Positions 22,699 to 31,397 of a stretch of 43,255 bases of DNA are shown piece by piece. The notes beneath the pieces were generated by a model. That model searched no databases. It was not told the DNA's origin and saw only the letters and a program-made list of their open reading frames with translations. The stretch comes from Candidatus Rokuibacteriota bacterium. GTDB lineage: Bacteria > Methylomirabilota > Methylomirabilia > Rokubacteriales > CSP1-6. Numbering within the stretch: the first letter of the stretch is position 1; every line of letters starts with the position of its first letter. The translations under genes were made by a program, and so were the position numbers. Location: assembly GCA_003220535.1 (NCBI GenBank), contig QHSU01000021.1, positions 1-43,255 on the forward strand, in the 5' to 3' direction.

Positions 22699-24039
22699 TC
22701 AACCGAGCTGCGAGAGAAGCTTCAATTCCGCCTCGATGGGGATCTGGGGCGCCGTGGCGTTGTAGACAATCAAGAGCTCGAAGGGGAACCGGCCACCTTT
22801 CGTCTTGCGCCACTGCCCGCCCGCCATGCTCGTGATCGACACGTTCTTAACGGGACTATCTTTGAACCGCACCGGACCGACGATCGTATCAACCGATAGG
22901 TTCGCGATCGCGGTTCTCACTGCCTCCTTGTTCTTCGGATCCCCGGAGCTCGCAAGCGCTGCGAGACCGACTTCCCAGATCGCGTGCGCGTAGCCGATCG
23001 GTTGCGTCCATTGCTTGCCGGTGGCGTTCTCCCACTCGTTCGCAAGCTCCCGGCAGGTCTGGCCAGTGATCGACGATTTGTATGGAAACTTCGGCGTCCA
23101 CCAGACCTCGGTCGACATGCCGTCGCCGCGCGGCCCCAGTGAAGTAATCGCACTGGCGAACAGAAAGGCCGCGGCCATCGTGCAGACCTGGGGCCGGTAG
23201 GCGGCCTGCGCGGCCTGATTCCAGAATGTAGCCCAGTGGCTCGGCAAGACGAGGCCCGAGACGATCTCTGCGCCCGCATTTTTGAAAGCGCTCACCTGGT
23301 TCGTGAACTCGTCCGTCGCCATCTTGAAGAAGCCCGCTGGGACTTCACGGTACCCGTACTGGGCCATCCCCCCCGGAAGGCCCGTCCTCGGGTTCGCAAA
23401 GGCCTTCCCCGTAGGATTGTCGACGTAGAACGTGCCGACGATCTTGTTGGTGCGGACGCTGTTCCACATCGCGAGGAAGTTCTTGACGACCTCCGCCGCG
23501 CCCCAAAAGAAATGGAACGTGTAGGGGAAACTCTTCTCCGTAAGGTCCTCCGGCGTCGCTCCACGTGAGAACTTCCACCCCGTCCAGGGAACCATGGTCG
23601 AGATCGTCGGCACGCCTCGCGTGTCGGCCAGCTCACCCATCGCAGCCGCCGGATCTCCGCCGAAACAGAGCACCAGATCGCACTTGTCCCGAAGAATGAG
23701 CTCGCTGCTGACCACGGTCGAGCGATTCGGATCCGACTGGTTGTCCTTGATCACAAGCTCGACCGCGTAGGACTTCCCGCCGATCTTCACTCCGTCCTTG
23801 ACCGCGGCCCGGATCCTCTCGACGGTCCAGGGGGTGGCTTCGCCGAAATTTGCGCCAACCCCCGATTGCGCCCCGATATATCCGATCTTGATCGTCCGCG
23901 ACTCGGCTCGCGTCAGGCTCGCCATCCCAAAGCTCGAGGCGGCGGCCACGCCGACGACACCGGCGGACTTGAGGAACGCTCGTCGATTGGTCCCGATCGA
24001 AATCCTCCCCCGCTTGCGCTCCCCACTGTGCACGGTCAT
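22699..24039 (-). CDS. ABC transporter substrate-binding protein, LivK-like, Tat-exported
   Basis: This 446-residue protein has a twin-arginine signal (TNRRAFLKSAG, R19-R20, then VVGVAAASSFGMASLTRA). The mature part starts TIKIGYIGAQSGVGANFGEA and matches Peripla_BP_6 proteins, including DLVLCFGGDPAAAMGELADT and the GAEIVSGLVLPSHW segment. It binds an amino acid-like, amide or aromatic ligand in the periplasm. Tat export, rather than Sec, suggests folding before transport. No LivHMGF genes are nearby. ATG at 24039 has GGGAGG 5 nt upstream. An 8-codon mini-ORF with a consensus ribosome-binding site lies about 100 bp upstream on the same strand. Confidence 0.93.
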   Translation of the reverse strand: MTVHSGERKRGRISIGTNRRAFLKSAGVVGVAAASSFGMASLTRAESRTIKIGYIGAQSGVGANFGEATPWTVERIRAAVKDGVKIGGKSYAVELVIKDNQSDPNRSTVVSSELILRDKCDLVLCFGGDPAAAMGELADTRGVPTISTMVPWTGWKFSRGATPEDLTEKSFPYTFHFFWGAAEVVKNFLAMWNSVRTNKIVGTFYVDNPTGKAFANPRTGLPGGMAQYGYREVPAGFFKMATDEFTNQVSAFKNAGAEIVSGLVLPSHWATFWNQAAQAAYRPQVCTMAAAFLFASAITSLGPRGDGMSTEVWWTPKFPYKSSITGQTCRELANEWENATGKQWTQPIGYAHAIWEVGLAALASSGDPKNKEAVRTAIANLSVDTIVGPVRFKDSPVKNVSITSMAGGQWRKTKGGRFPFELLIVYNATAPQIPIEAELKLLSQLG

Positions 24040-24139
24040 GGCGACCTCCCGTCGTCGAGGCTGGTGGGCTCGACGCTTGCCGGCAACTCGGTTCTGATCA
24101 ACACAATACATTCACCCGGGCCTCACACAGGATGGCTTG

Positions 24140-24176
24140 TCAGCTCTGAACCCGTCCAGCCATGGTGTCCTCCTTT
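24140..24176 (-). promoter_or_regulatory. Mini-ORF with consensus ribosome-binding site (leader peptide or lost gene start)
   Basis: AAAGGAGGA at 24176-24168 is 5 nt before an ATG at 24163, which opens MAGRVQS and a TGA at 24142-24140. The site is the best match to the anti-SD in this neighbourhood. It precedes the LivK-like gene (start 24039) and could be a translated leader, or the start of a gene whose body was deleted. Confidence 0.35.
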
Positions 24177-24255
24177 GGAACCGCATGTCCATCTCGCGGT
24201 ACATTGTCGTCGTGGTCGTGAGGTGCTTATGTTGCTGCCGCCGGACTGCCCGCCA

Positions 24256-27200
24256 TCACGGCGCCGAAAGCTCATCGAGGAGCACCTTTGCCTCCTGTAG
24301 ATCCGCCGTATCGAATCCCTCGGTAAACCACCCGTAGATGTCAGCCAGCATTCTGCGCGCCTCTTCGCGTTTGCCCTGGCGTTGCCATAGACGGCTAAGG
24401 CTGACCAGGGCCCGAAGCTCTAACGACTTCGCGTTCTGATGGCGCGCTCTCTCTATCGCCTGACGAAAGGATGCTTCAGCCTGAGCTTGGCCATCGCGAG
24501 ATCGAGCGAGAAGGAACTCGCCCTTCAAGCGGTGCAGTTCGGCTTCCCAAAACCGCTCTCCAGTCGCCCCGGCAAGGGTCAAGGCCTCTTCAAGCAGCTC
24601 CGGCCCCTCCCCGGCTTGGTCTTCGCTCACATATGCGTCCGCGATAAGAGCCAACCGGTACGTCGTTTCGAGTTGAGCGCCGGTGTCTCGCCACGCCGTG
24701 AGTCCTCGGTGCATCTCCGCAATGCCTTCTGGCCTATGGCCCTGGTCGGCTATGGCCCAGCCGCGGCGAAATATGCCCATCGCCAGCCAGAACGGCATTG
24801 CTTGCTCTGTCGCGAGGGTCACCATCGCCTCGGCTCGGTCTTGCGCCTCTCGCGTCTCTCGTCGGAGTTGATGAATCACCGCCGCAAAGCCCAGCGCATA
24901 CGCCCGGGTTGTTGGATGAGACAGCTGCTCCGCAAGTGTAATCGCCTCACGGCTGAGGGTCAGAGCCTGGTCGGGATAGCCTAGTGACCACAGCGCCCAC
25001 CCTGCGTGAACCCGGCAACCGACCCCGGGATCCTCCCCATGGAGAAAGGCATGTGAACCGTGCCTCTTCGGATCGTAGATCGCAATACCGTCTCGGAGGT
25101 GCGCGTGAGCCGAGGCAAATTCACCTTGATAGAACAGCGTTTGTCCGAGCGCACTGTGTGCCTCGAGGAGCAGCGCGTCATCACCGATCTGCTCAGCGAG
25201 TGCCAAGCACTCCTCCGCGAGTTCCCGCGCCCTCTGGATCTCAGCACGGAGCAGAGAGAAGGAGCATAGGCCTAGGGTCGCGATGAGGAACCGGGTGTTG
25301 TCAGCGAGTTGTCGCGACAGCTGGAGCGCACGTGCGTAGGCTCGTTCCACCTCAGGAGCGGCATACCCTCGCGCAACGATCAGAGCGGGGCCGAGCGTAG
25401 TTTGCAGATCGAGTTCCTGAAGTATGTTCTCTCGCGTGGTCGGAAGTCTTCTGAGAGACTCAATTCCATTGGTCAGATGCGCTATCGCCTCCAGATTCGC
25501 TGACCGCTGAACCGCCCGCTCGCCCGCCTTCCGCCAGTACTCAATGGCCCGCTCGTGGAGACCTGCCTCGGCGTAGTGATGCGCCAGGAGCTCGGGTTGG
25601 GTTTCGGCAGCCTCGGGAAACCGCTCCGCCAAGGCCAGCGCAATCCGCTGATGAAACTGCTGCCGCCGGCTCTTGAGCAGCGATTGATAGGCTGCTTCCT
25701 GGATCAGTGCGTGCTTGAAGAAATACGTCGCTTCAGGGGGCACTCCGCGCTGATACAGCAGCTCTGCCTCCACGAGCTTTGTTAACGTTCGCACCAGCGT
25801 CTCCTCATCTTGAGACGAGACGACCTGGAGGAGCTCATAAGAAAACGATCGCCCCAGCGTTGCTCCGAGCTGCGCGACGTCCTTGACTGTTGCCAGTCGA
25901 TCGAGTCGGGCCATGAGGGAGTCCTGCAACGTGGCAGGGATCGCGAGCGCGGGTAGCGGTCCGGTCAGCTGGTAGCGATCGTCTTGCTCTCGCAACAGCC
26001 CCGATTCAAGCACCATCTTGATCAGCTCCTCGACGAACAGTGGAACCCCATCGGTCTTGGCCACGACCTCCTGTACGACCTCCGTCGGCAGGCCCTTCCC
26101 GCCCGCGGCGCGGCCGACCAGCAGCTCGGTCTGCCGCCGGTTCAGGCGGTTGAGCGTGAGGAACGTGACGTGCGCACGCTGGGCCCACGGGGGACGAAAG
26201 TCGGGGCGAAACGTGAGCAGCACGAGAACGCGGACCGTTGGCGCCTGCTCAACAAGGAGGCTGAGCAACTCGAGCGTCGATGGATCGACCCAGTGCAGAT
26301 CCTCGATGAGGACAAGCACGGGCTGCCGGCTGGCCAGGCCCACCAGCAGTATCCACACGGCCTCGAGCGTCTTTTGCTTCTGTCGCTGAGGCGTGAGGTT
26401 CAGCGGCGAGGAGCCAGCGGGAACCGGCACCGAGAGTAGAGCCGCCCAGAGCGCAACCGTTTCGGGATCGCTGAGACCATATGGCCGCAGTCTATCTTCG
26501 ATCTTGCGGAGCTTGCCCTCGGGCGGATCGTCACGAGCAAACTCGAGCGCCCGCTGGAAGAGATCGATCACGGGAAAGAGTGCACTCTCCTGGTGATAAG
26601 GCGAGCATCTGCACTCCCACCGGGTATGTGGCTCATTTGCCACCCGCTCTCTCAACTCGCGCAGGAGCCGGGACTTGCCGATGCCGGCCTCGCCGCTCAA
26701 CAACGCCACCTGACCGAAACCGTCCTTCACCTGCTCCCACCGGTCAAGCAGCAGCCCCACCTCTTGATCTCGGCCCACGAGCGCAGTAAGCCCTGTGCCC
26801 ACCGCCTCAAAGTCGCTCGGAGCATCTCTCTCGCCGAGGACGCGGTACACCCTGAGCGGCGTCGAGATGCCCTTGGCCGTGTGGAGACCGAGATCACGGC
26901 AGCCGAATCGGCGCTCGATCAGATGGTGCGTGGCGGCGCTGATCGCCACGGTGTCAGGCTCGGCGATTGCCTGAAGCCGAGCGGCGAGGTTCGGCGTTTC
27001 GCCGAGGGCCAGGTGCTCGTGCCTGCCGCCGATCTCGCCTACCACGACCAGCCCGGTGTGGATGCCGACGCGGACGGCGAGTTGGACGTCGCGGTCTCGC
27101 CGGAGGCGGGTGTTCAGACGCTCCATGCCATCCATGATTCCGAGCGCCGCTCGCACGGCCCGTTGGGCATCGTCCTCGTGGGCGCGGGGATAGCCGAAGT

Positions 27201-27612
27201 AGACGAGGAGCCCATCGCCCAGATACTGGGCGATGTGGCCGTCAAAGCTATGAATGACCTCCGCGCACGCCTCCTGGTATACCCGCACGACCTCGCGCAT
27301 GTCCTCAGGGTCCAGCGTCCCAGAAAGCGCCGTCGAACCCACAAGATCACAGAACATCACCGTGAGCTGACGGCGTTCGGCTTCGGCGGGAATACGGGGC
27401 GCTGCCTGTGGCCCACCGAGAGGCCGCGTCGGCTCGGCGGCCTGAACGGGTTCGACTGCGACCGTCAGTACTTGCCCACACTCGTGACAGAATCTGTTCG
27501 TGGGCGGGTTCGCAGCCTGGCACGTGGGACAGAGCACTTCGAGCCGAGCCCCGCATGCTCCACAAAACTTCACCCCGGCAGGATTCTCGTGCTGGCACCG
27601 GGGACACTTCAA
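24256..27612 (-). CDS. Zinc-ribbon / class III nucleotide cyclase / AAA ATPase / TPR signalling protein
   Basis: This 1118-residue protein has two N-terminal zinc ribbons (CPRCQHENPAGVKFCGAC at 3-20; CPTC-x12-CHEC at 28-45), a class III cyclase domain (about 80-262; metal Asp D89 in VMFCDLVGS and D133 in YLGDGLLVYFG; GETPNLAARL with N208 and R212), an AAA_16-type ATPase (Walker A GEAGIGKS 307-314; Walker B PVLVLIEDLHWVD) and a C-terminal TPR-like helical region of about 500 residues. It probably makes cAMP or is a degenerate cyclase used as a signal sensor, with ATPase/TPR partner binding. ATG at 27612 is the first of the zinc-ribbon frame. It has no transmembrane segment and its partners are unknown. 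It is monocistronic. Confidence 0.95.
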   Translation of the reverse strand: MKCPRCQHENPAGVKFCGACGARLEVLCPTCQAANPPTNRFCHECGQVLTVAVEPVQAAEPTRPLGGPQAAPRIPAEAERRQLTVMFCDLVGSTALSGTLDPEDMREVVRVYQEACAEVIHSFDGHIAQYLGDGLLVYFGYPRAHEDDAQRAVRAALGIMDGMERLNTRLRRDRDVQLAVRVGIHTGLVVVGEIGGRHEHLALGETPNLAARLQAIAEPDTVAISAATHHLIERRFGCRDLGLHTAKGISTPLRVYRVLGERDAPSDFEAVGTGLTALVGRDQEVGLLLDRWEQVKDGFGQVALLSGEAGIGKSRLLRELRERVANEPHTRWECRCSPYHQESALFPVIDLFQRALEFARDDPPEGKLRKIEDRLRPYGLSDPETVALWAALLSVPVPAGSSPLNLTPQRQKQKTLEAVWILLVGLASRQPVLVLIEDLHWVDPSTLELLSLLVEQAPTVRVLVLLTFRPDFRPPWAQRAHVTFLTLNRLNRRQTELLVGRAAGGKGLPTEVVQEVVAKTDGVPLFVEELIKMVLESGLLREQDDRYQLTGPLPALAIPATLQDSLMARLDRLATVKDVAQLGATLGRSFSYELLQVVSSQDEETLVRTLTKLVEAELLYQRGVPPEATYFFKHALIQEAAYQSLLKSRRQQFHQRIALALAERFPEAAETQPELLAHHYAEAGLHERAIEYWRKAGERAVQRSANLEAIAHLTNGIESLRRLPTTRENILQELDLQTTLGPALIVARGYAAPEVERAYARALQLSRQLADNTRFLIATLGLCSFSLLRAEIQRARELAEECLALAEQIGDDALLLEAHSALGQTLFYQGEFASAHAHLRDGIAIYDPKRHGSHAFLHGEDPGVGCRVHAGWALWSLGYPDQALTLSREAITLAEQLSHPTTRAYALGFAAVIHQLRRETREAQDRAEAMVTLATEQAMPFWLAMGIFRRGWAIADQGHRPEGIAEMHRGLTAWRDTGAQLETTYRLALIADAYVSEDQAGEGPELLEEALTLAGATGERFWEAELHRLKGEFLLARSRDGQAQAEASFRQAIERARHQNAKSLELRALVSLSRLWQRQGKREEARRMLADIYGWFTEGFDTADLQEAKVLLDELSAP

Positions 27613-28019
27613 ATCCGCGCCTCCAGCGAGCCGGGGCGGTTTACTGCAGGGAGCAGTGGGTCGAGACTAGCCGCCGAACCTATTCCGGTCAACCGGGCCG
27701 ACCCAGTCGTTTGTGGAGCTCAAGAGTCGTGCCGTGGTTAGCGGAACCAAATACAGGCAGGAAGCCACGGAAGCCTGCGGCCGCAAGGTGAGTCCTAAGG
27801 AGAGCCCCGACGCCCAGGGCCCAATCCTTTTTCCGGCAACTACCGGCTTCACCCAGTGGAAGCTTCGAATCCCGGACGCTGAATCACAGGGTCTCAACGC
27901 GCAAGAGTTGAGAAGCAAATCAAGCAGCGTCGCGGTTCGTGGCATAGAATCGCGGCGCGCCAATTCGTGCTTTGGGCCCGATCCGTTGGCAACCTCAGCC
28001 CGCCAGGAGGAGACGCTCA
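27613..28019. other. Gene-free divergent region
   Basis: These 407 bp separate the cyclase gene (minus) and the propeller-phosphoesterase gene (plus). A perfect 7-bp inverted repeat with an 8-nt loop, TCTCAAC/GTTGAGA, lies at 27892-27913, and a TAGAAT -10-like hexamer lies near 27946. No gene was found. Confidence 0.4.
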
Positions 28020-30488
28020 ATGGTGCGCGAACCGAGGAGGTCGATCCTCGTGGTTCTTCTCGTCGTCGTGTTGGGAGCGTGCGCGGTGGTGGGCTCTACC
28101 CTCTTCGGCCGCGTTGGACCTCAGCCAGATGGGACGGGAGTCACCCCAAATCATTGGCTGCTCACGCCCGCCGGTCATCAGGTCGAGATCGGAGATCGAC
28201 CGCTGGGTATCGCGACCACTCCGGATGGCCGATACCTGCTGATCTCCAACAACGGTCAAGGCGAGCAGAGCCTCGTGCTCTTCGATACCGCGACGCAGAA
28301 GGTCGTCCAGACGGTTCCGTACCGCAGCCCCGAGGCGCTCTTTCTGGGGATCGCCGTCACGCCGGATGGTCGCCGCGTGTATACCTCCGCCGGCGGCAAT
28401 AACAAGATCCGCATCTATGACTTCGATGGGCGCGTGATGGCCGAACGCCCGCCCATTTCGCTCGGTGACGCTAAGGCCCGGATCTATCCTGCCGGCCTCG
28501 CGATTTCTCCCGACGGCGCCGTCCTCTATGCCGCCCTCAATCTCGAGAACGCCGTGGCGTTCATCGACACGGCGACCGGCCACGTGCGCGCCCGAGTTCG
28601 TCTCGCGCCGGCCGCGAGGGCCGACGACATCGGGCCACTTCCGTATGCAGTAGTCCAGGCCGGTGAAAAACTCTATGTCTCTGAGTGGAATGGCGGGGGC
28701 CTGAGCGTCATCGACATCGGTCAGCCGCGACTGCTTCAGCGAATTCCGACCGGTGGCCACGCCAGCGGGCTGGCGCTCTCACCCGACCGAATGCGTCTCT
28801 ACGTTGCGAACGCGACAAGCGACACCGTCAGCGTTGTCGACACATCGACGGACGTGGTGGTGGGCACGGTGGACCTCTCACCATACCCGGGTGCGCCGAT
28901 GGGCTCGATGCCCAACGCACTCGCGGTGGCGCCTGATGGCAACACGTTGTACGTCGCGAACGGGGGCAATAACGATGTCGCCGTCGTGGACACTGCGACC
29001 TTTCGCATCCGCGGACTGATTCCGACCGCGTGGTTTCCGAGCGCCATCGTGGTCTCGCGCGATGGGCAATCCCTCTACGTCGCGAATATGAAGGGCCTCG
29101 GCGCCGGGCCAAATCCGCGCGGCCCCAACCCGGAACGACCCGCGCCGACTGCTCAGTACATCGGCAGCATGGTGCGCGGTACGCTATCGGTGATCGCGGT
29201 GCCCAACGCGGCGTCGCTCCACACGTACACGACGCAGGTCGTGAAGAACAACGGGTTTGACGAGACCCAGAAGATTCTCACACAGGGTCCACGCGACGCG
29301 ACTCCACACGCTGTGCCTCGCCGCGTTGGGGATCCGAGCCTCATCCGGCATGTCATCTACATCATCAAAGAGAACCGGACGTATGATCAGGTCCTCGGCG
29401 ATCTTCCCCAGGGCGACGGCGATCGCAATCTCGTCCTGTTCGGTCGCGACGTAACGCCCAACCACCACGCGCTGGCGGAAACCTTTGTCCTCTTGGACAA
29501 CTGCTATGCGGACGCTGAAGTCTCTGCGGACGGCCACAATTGGTCGACCGCCGCCGTCGCCACCGACTATGTGCAGAAGATGTGGCCGGCCAACTACTCC
29601 AACCGGAATCGCTTCTACGATTTCCAGGGTGGGTCAAGCGCGTCGACGCCCCTGCGAGGCTACCTGTGGGAGTACGCCGCCCGGGCCGGTCTTACGTATC
29701 GCGTGTACGGAGAGTTCTTCGCGTTCCGCTCCAAGCCACCGGCCGTCGAGCCCGCTCCGTTCGTCAATGCGCTGGCCGGGCACTTCTCTCCCACTTACGC
29801 CGGCTACGATCTCTCGATTCGCGACCAGGCGCGCGTCGACGCCTGGGAGGCAGAGTTTGAGGAGTTCGTTCGGCGCGGCGCGGTTCCTAGGCTGATGATC
29901 CTCTCACTTCCCAATGACCATACGGCAGCCACCCGTCCGGGCTACCCGACGCCGAAAGCCATGGTGGCGGACAACGATCTCGCTCTCGGCCGGATTGTGC
30001 AAACCGTGTCCCGCTCGCTAATCTGGCGGGAGACGGCCATCTTCATCATTGAGGACGATGCGCAGGACGGACCGGACCATGTCGACGCGCACCGCACCGT
30101 GTGCTTGGTCGCCTCGCCCTACGTGCGACGAGGCGTCGTTGATCACCGCATGCACTCCACGGTCTCGATGCTGCGGACCATCGAACTCATCCTCGGTCTC
30201 CCACCCATGAGTCAGTTCGACGCCGCAGCTGCGCCAATGATCACCGCCTTCACCGACACGCCAATACTCACGCCCTACCACGTTCTCCAGCCCAGCCAGT
30301 CCCTCAGCGAGGTCAATCAGAAGAACGCGTATCGCGCCAAGGACTCCGATGAGCTGGCCCTTGATCGGCCTGACGAGGCAGATGCTCAGATCCTGAACGC
30401 CATCCTATGGCACACGGTCAAGGGGACGCACGTGCCCATGCCTCGGTCGAAGACCGCGTTCCGCTCACACCCTTTGCAGGACGACTAG
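28020..30488 (+). CDS. Lipoprotein fusing a YncE-type propeller to a phosphoesterase domain
   Basis: This 822-residue protein starts with a lipoprotein signal (SILVVLLVVVLGAC, lipobox LGAC, Cys21). Residues about 55-390 are YVTN/YncE propeller blades (LYVANATSDTVSVVDTSTDV, LYVANGGNNDVAVVDTATF). From about 440 on comes a PF04185-like phosphoesterase/alkaline-phosphatase-superfamily domain: HVIYIIKENRTYDQVLGD, CYADAEVSADGHNWSTAA, and metal-type IIEDDAQDGPDHVDAHRT plus HSTVSMLRTIE. It should be membrane-anchored on the periplasmic side and hydrolyse a phosphoester. This bifunctional architecture is known in other soil bacteria. ATG at 28020 has AGGAGGAG 6 nt upstream. No partner gene is linked. 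Confidence 0.94.
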   Translation: MVREPRRSILVVLLVVVLGACAVVGSTLFGRVGPQPDGTGVTPNHWLLTPAGHQVEIGDRPLGIATTPDGRYLLISNNGQGEQSLVLFDTATQKVVQTVPYRSPEALFLGIAVTPDGRRVYTSAGGNNKIRIYDFDGRVMAERPPISLGDAKARIYPAGLAISPDGAVLYAALNLENAVAFIDTATGHVRARVRLAPAARADDIGPLPYAVVQAGEKLYVSEWNGGGLSVIDIGQPRLLQRIPTGGHASGLALSPDRMRLYVANATSDTVSVVDTSTDVVVGTVDLSPYPGAPMGSMPNALAVAPDGNTLYVANGGNNDVAVVDTATFRIRGLIPTAWFPSAIVVSRDGQSLYVANMKGLGAGPNPRGPNPERPAPTAQYIGSMVRGTLSVIAVPNAASLHTYTTQVVKNNGFDETQKILTQGPRDATPHAVPRRVGDPSLIRHVIYIIKENRTYDQVLGDLPQGDGDRNLVLFGRDVTPNHHALAETFVLLDNCYADAEVSADGHNWSTAAVATDYVQKMWPANYSNRNRFYDFQGGSSASTPLRGYLWEYAARAGLTYRVYGEFFAFRSKPPAVEPAPFVNALAGHFSPTYAGYDLSIRDQARVDAWEAEFEEFVRRGAVPRLMILSLPNDHTAATRPGYPTPKAMVADNDLALGRIVQTVSRSLIWRETAIFIIEDDAQDGPDHVDAHRTVCLVASPYVRRGVVDHRMHSTVSMLRTIELILGLPPMSQFDAAAAPMITAFTDTPILTPYHVLQPSQSLSEVNQKNAYRAKDSDELALDRPDEADAQILNAILWHTVKGTHVPMPRSKTAFRSHPLQDD

Positions 30489-30529
30489 AGCCGAGCGACA
30501 CGGGTAGTGGGCCATGGGAGCTGCGAGAG

Positions 30530-30895
30530 CTACGTGGAAGGCGCGAAGAGCTCCAGCTCATGGCCGTCGAGATCCTCGAAGTAGAGGGACGTGCCCGGTA
30601 TCCAGCCGTGGGAGATCGGGCCTCGGGTCGGCACGCCACATTCGCGGAGGACAGTGGCAGCCCGTTCGAGATCAGACTCGTCCACCGTGAAGGCGAAGTG
30701 GTAGCTCGGGAACTCACTGTCGTGCTCTTGAAGCACGACCATCCCGGCGGCGCCCCCGGCTCGAAGGAACAGCCACCTTCTGCGCTCGTCCCGAAGGCCG
30801 ACCGCTAGACCGAGAACGTCTCGGTAGAACGTCTCGGCTCTCTGGAGTTGTCGCACGGGAATCGCGACCTCGTAGAGACCTCGGATCGACAGCAT
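30530..30895 (-). CDS. Small VOC-family protein
   Basis: This 121-residue protein is a single VOC domain of two beta-alpha-beta-beta-beta units: YEVAIPVRQLQRAETFYRDV at the start and TSLYFEDLDGHELELFAPST at the end, the latter with the usual metal-ligand Glu. Another probable ligand is the His of YHFAFTVDE. Small VOC proteins of this size include glyoxalase-like enzymes and antibiotic-binding proteins (fosfomycin/bleomycin type); there is no evidence for either here. ATG at 30895 has GGAGGCGAG upstream. The convergent propeller-phosphoesterase gene ends 41 bp away. Confidence 0.9.
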   Translation of the reverse strand: MLSIRGLYEVAIPVRQLQRAETFYRDVLGLAVGLRDERRRWLFLRAGGAAGMVVLQEHDSEFPSYHFAFTVDESDLERAATVLRECGVPTRGPISHGWIPGTSLYFEDLDGHELELFAPST

Positions 30896-31009
30896 CGCTC
30901 GCCTCCGAAGACCACACTTCGAGTCAGGCGCCTTCGGACACTACGAGCGCCGAGGGGAACTCGACGCCCGTGCGTGCCAACCTCTGCGCTGAAGCTGGGG
31001 TCGTGGGAG

Positions 31010-31189
31010 CTACTGCTTCTCTTTGATGGCCGCCTTCACCTTCGCTGCCATCTCGGGTGGGATGGCCGTCATCTTGTGGCCGGTCTTGGCATGCTCCGCC
31101 CCTTTGGCCATTACTTCAGCTTCGTCCTTTCCTTCAATGACCGCATTGCAGCCCGGCATCAAGTCGCCGCACCTGAGCACCTTCGCCAT
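31010..31189 (-). CDS. DUF1059-like small protein
   Basis: This 59-residue gene encodes MAKVLRCGDLMPGCNAVIEG, then KDEAEVMAKGAEHAKTGHKM, and ends PPEMAAKVKAAIKEKQ. The C-x6-C start (RCGDLMPGC), the EVMAKGAEHAK helix and the GHKM box are typical of DUF1059, a family of small proteins of unknown role. The two Cys and one or two His could bind a metal. ATG at 31189 has GGAGG 6 nt upstream, a strong site. It stands alone between VOC genes. Confidence 0.85.
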   Translation of the reverse strand: MAKVLRCGDLMPGCNAVIEGKDEAEVMAKGAEHAKTGHKMTAIPPEMAAKVKAAIKEKQ

Positions 31190-31397
31190 GGTAGGCCTCC
31201 CTCCGATACTGCTTCGTCGTGATTGAACGTGACCTCAGCTCCCACCAGCCACAAAGTTCGGGTGGCAGCAGAACCAAGTGTGGGCACGGTACGCCGCACA
31301 GTCAATCTGCAGTGCTCCTCGCCGGTCCGCGTCCGAAAGCCAAACCTATCGTTACCACCGCTCGCAGGCCGCAGGGGATTTCCCGCTCAGGCGAGGT

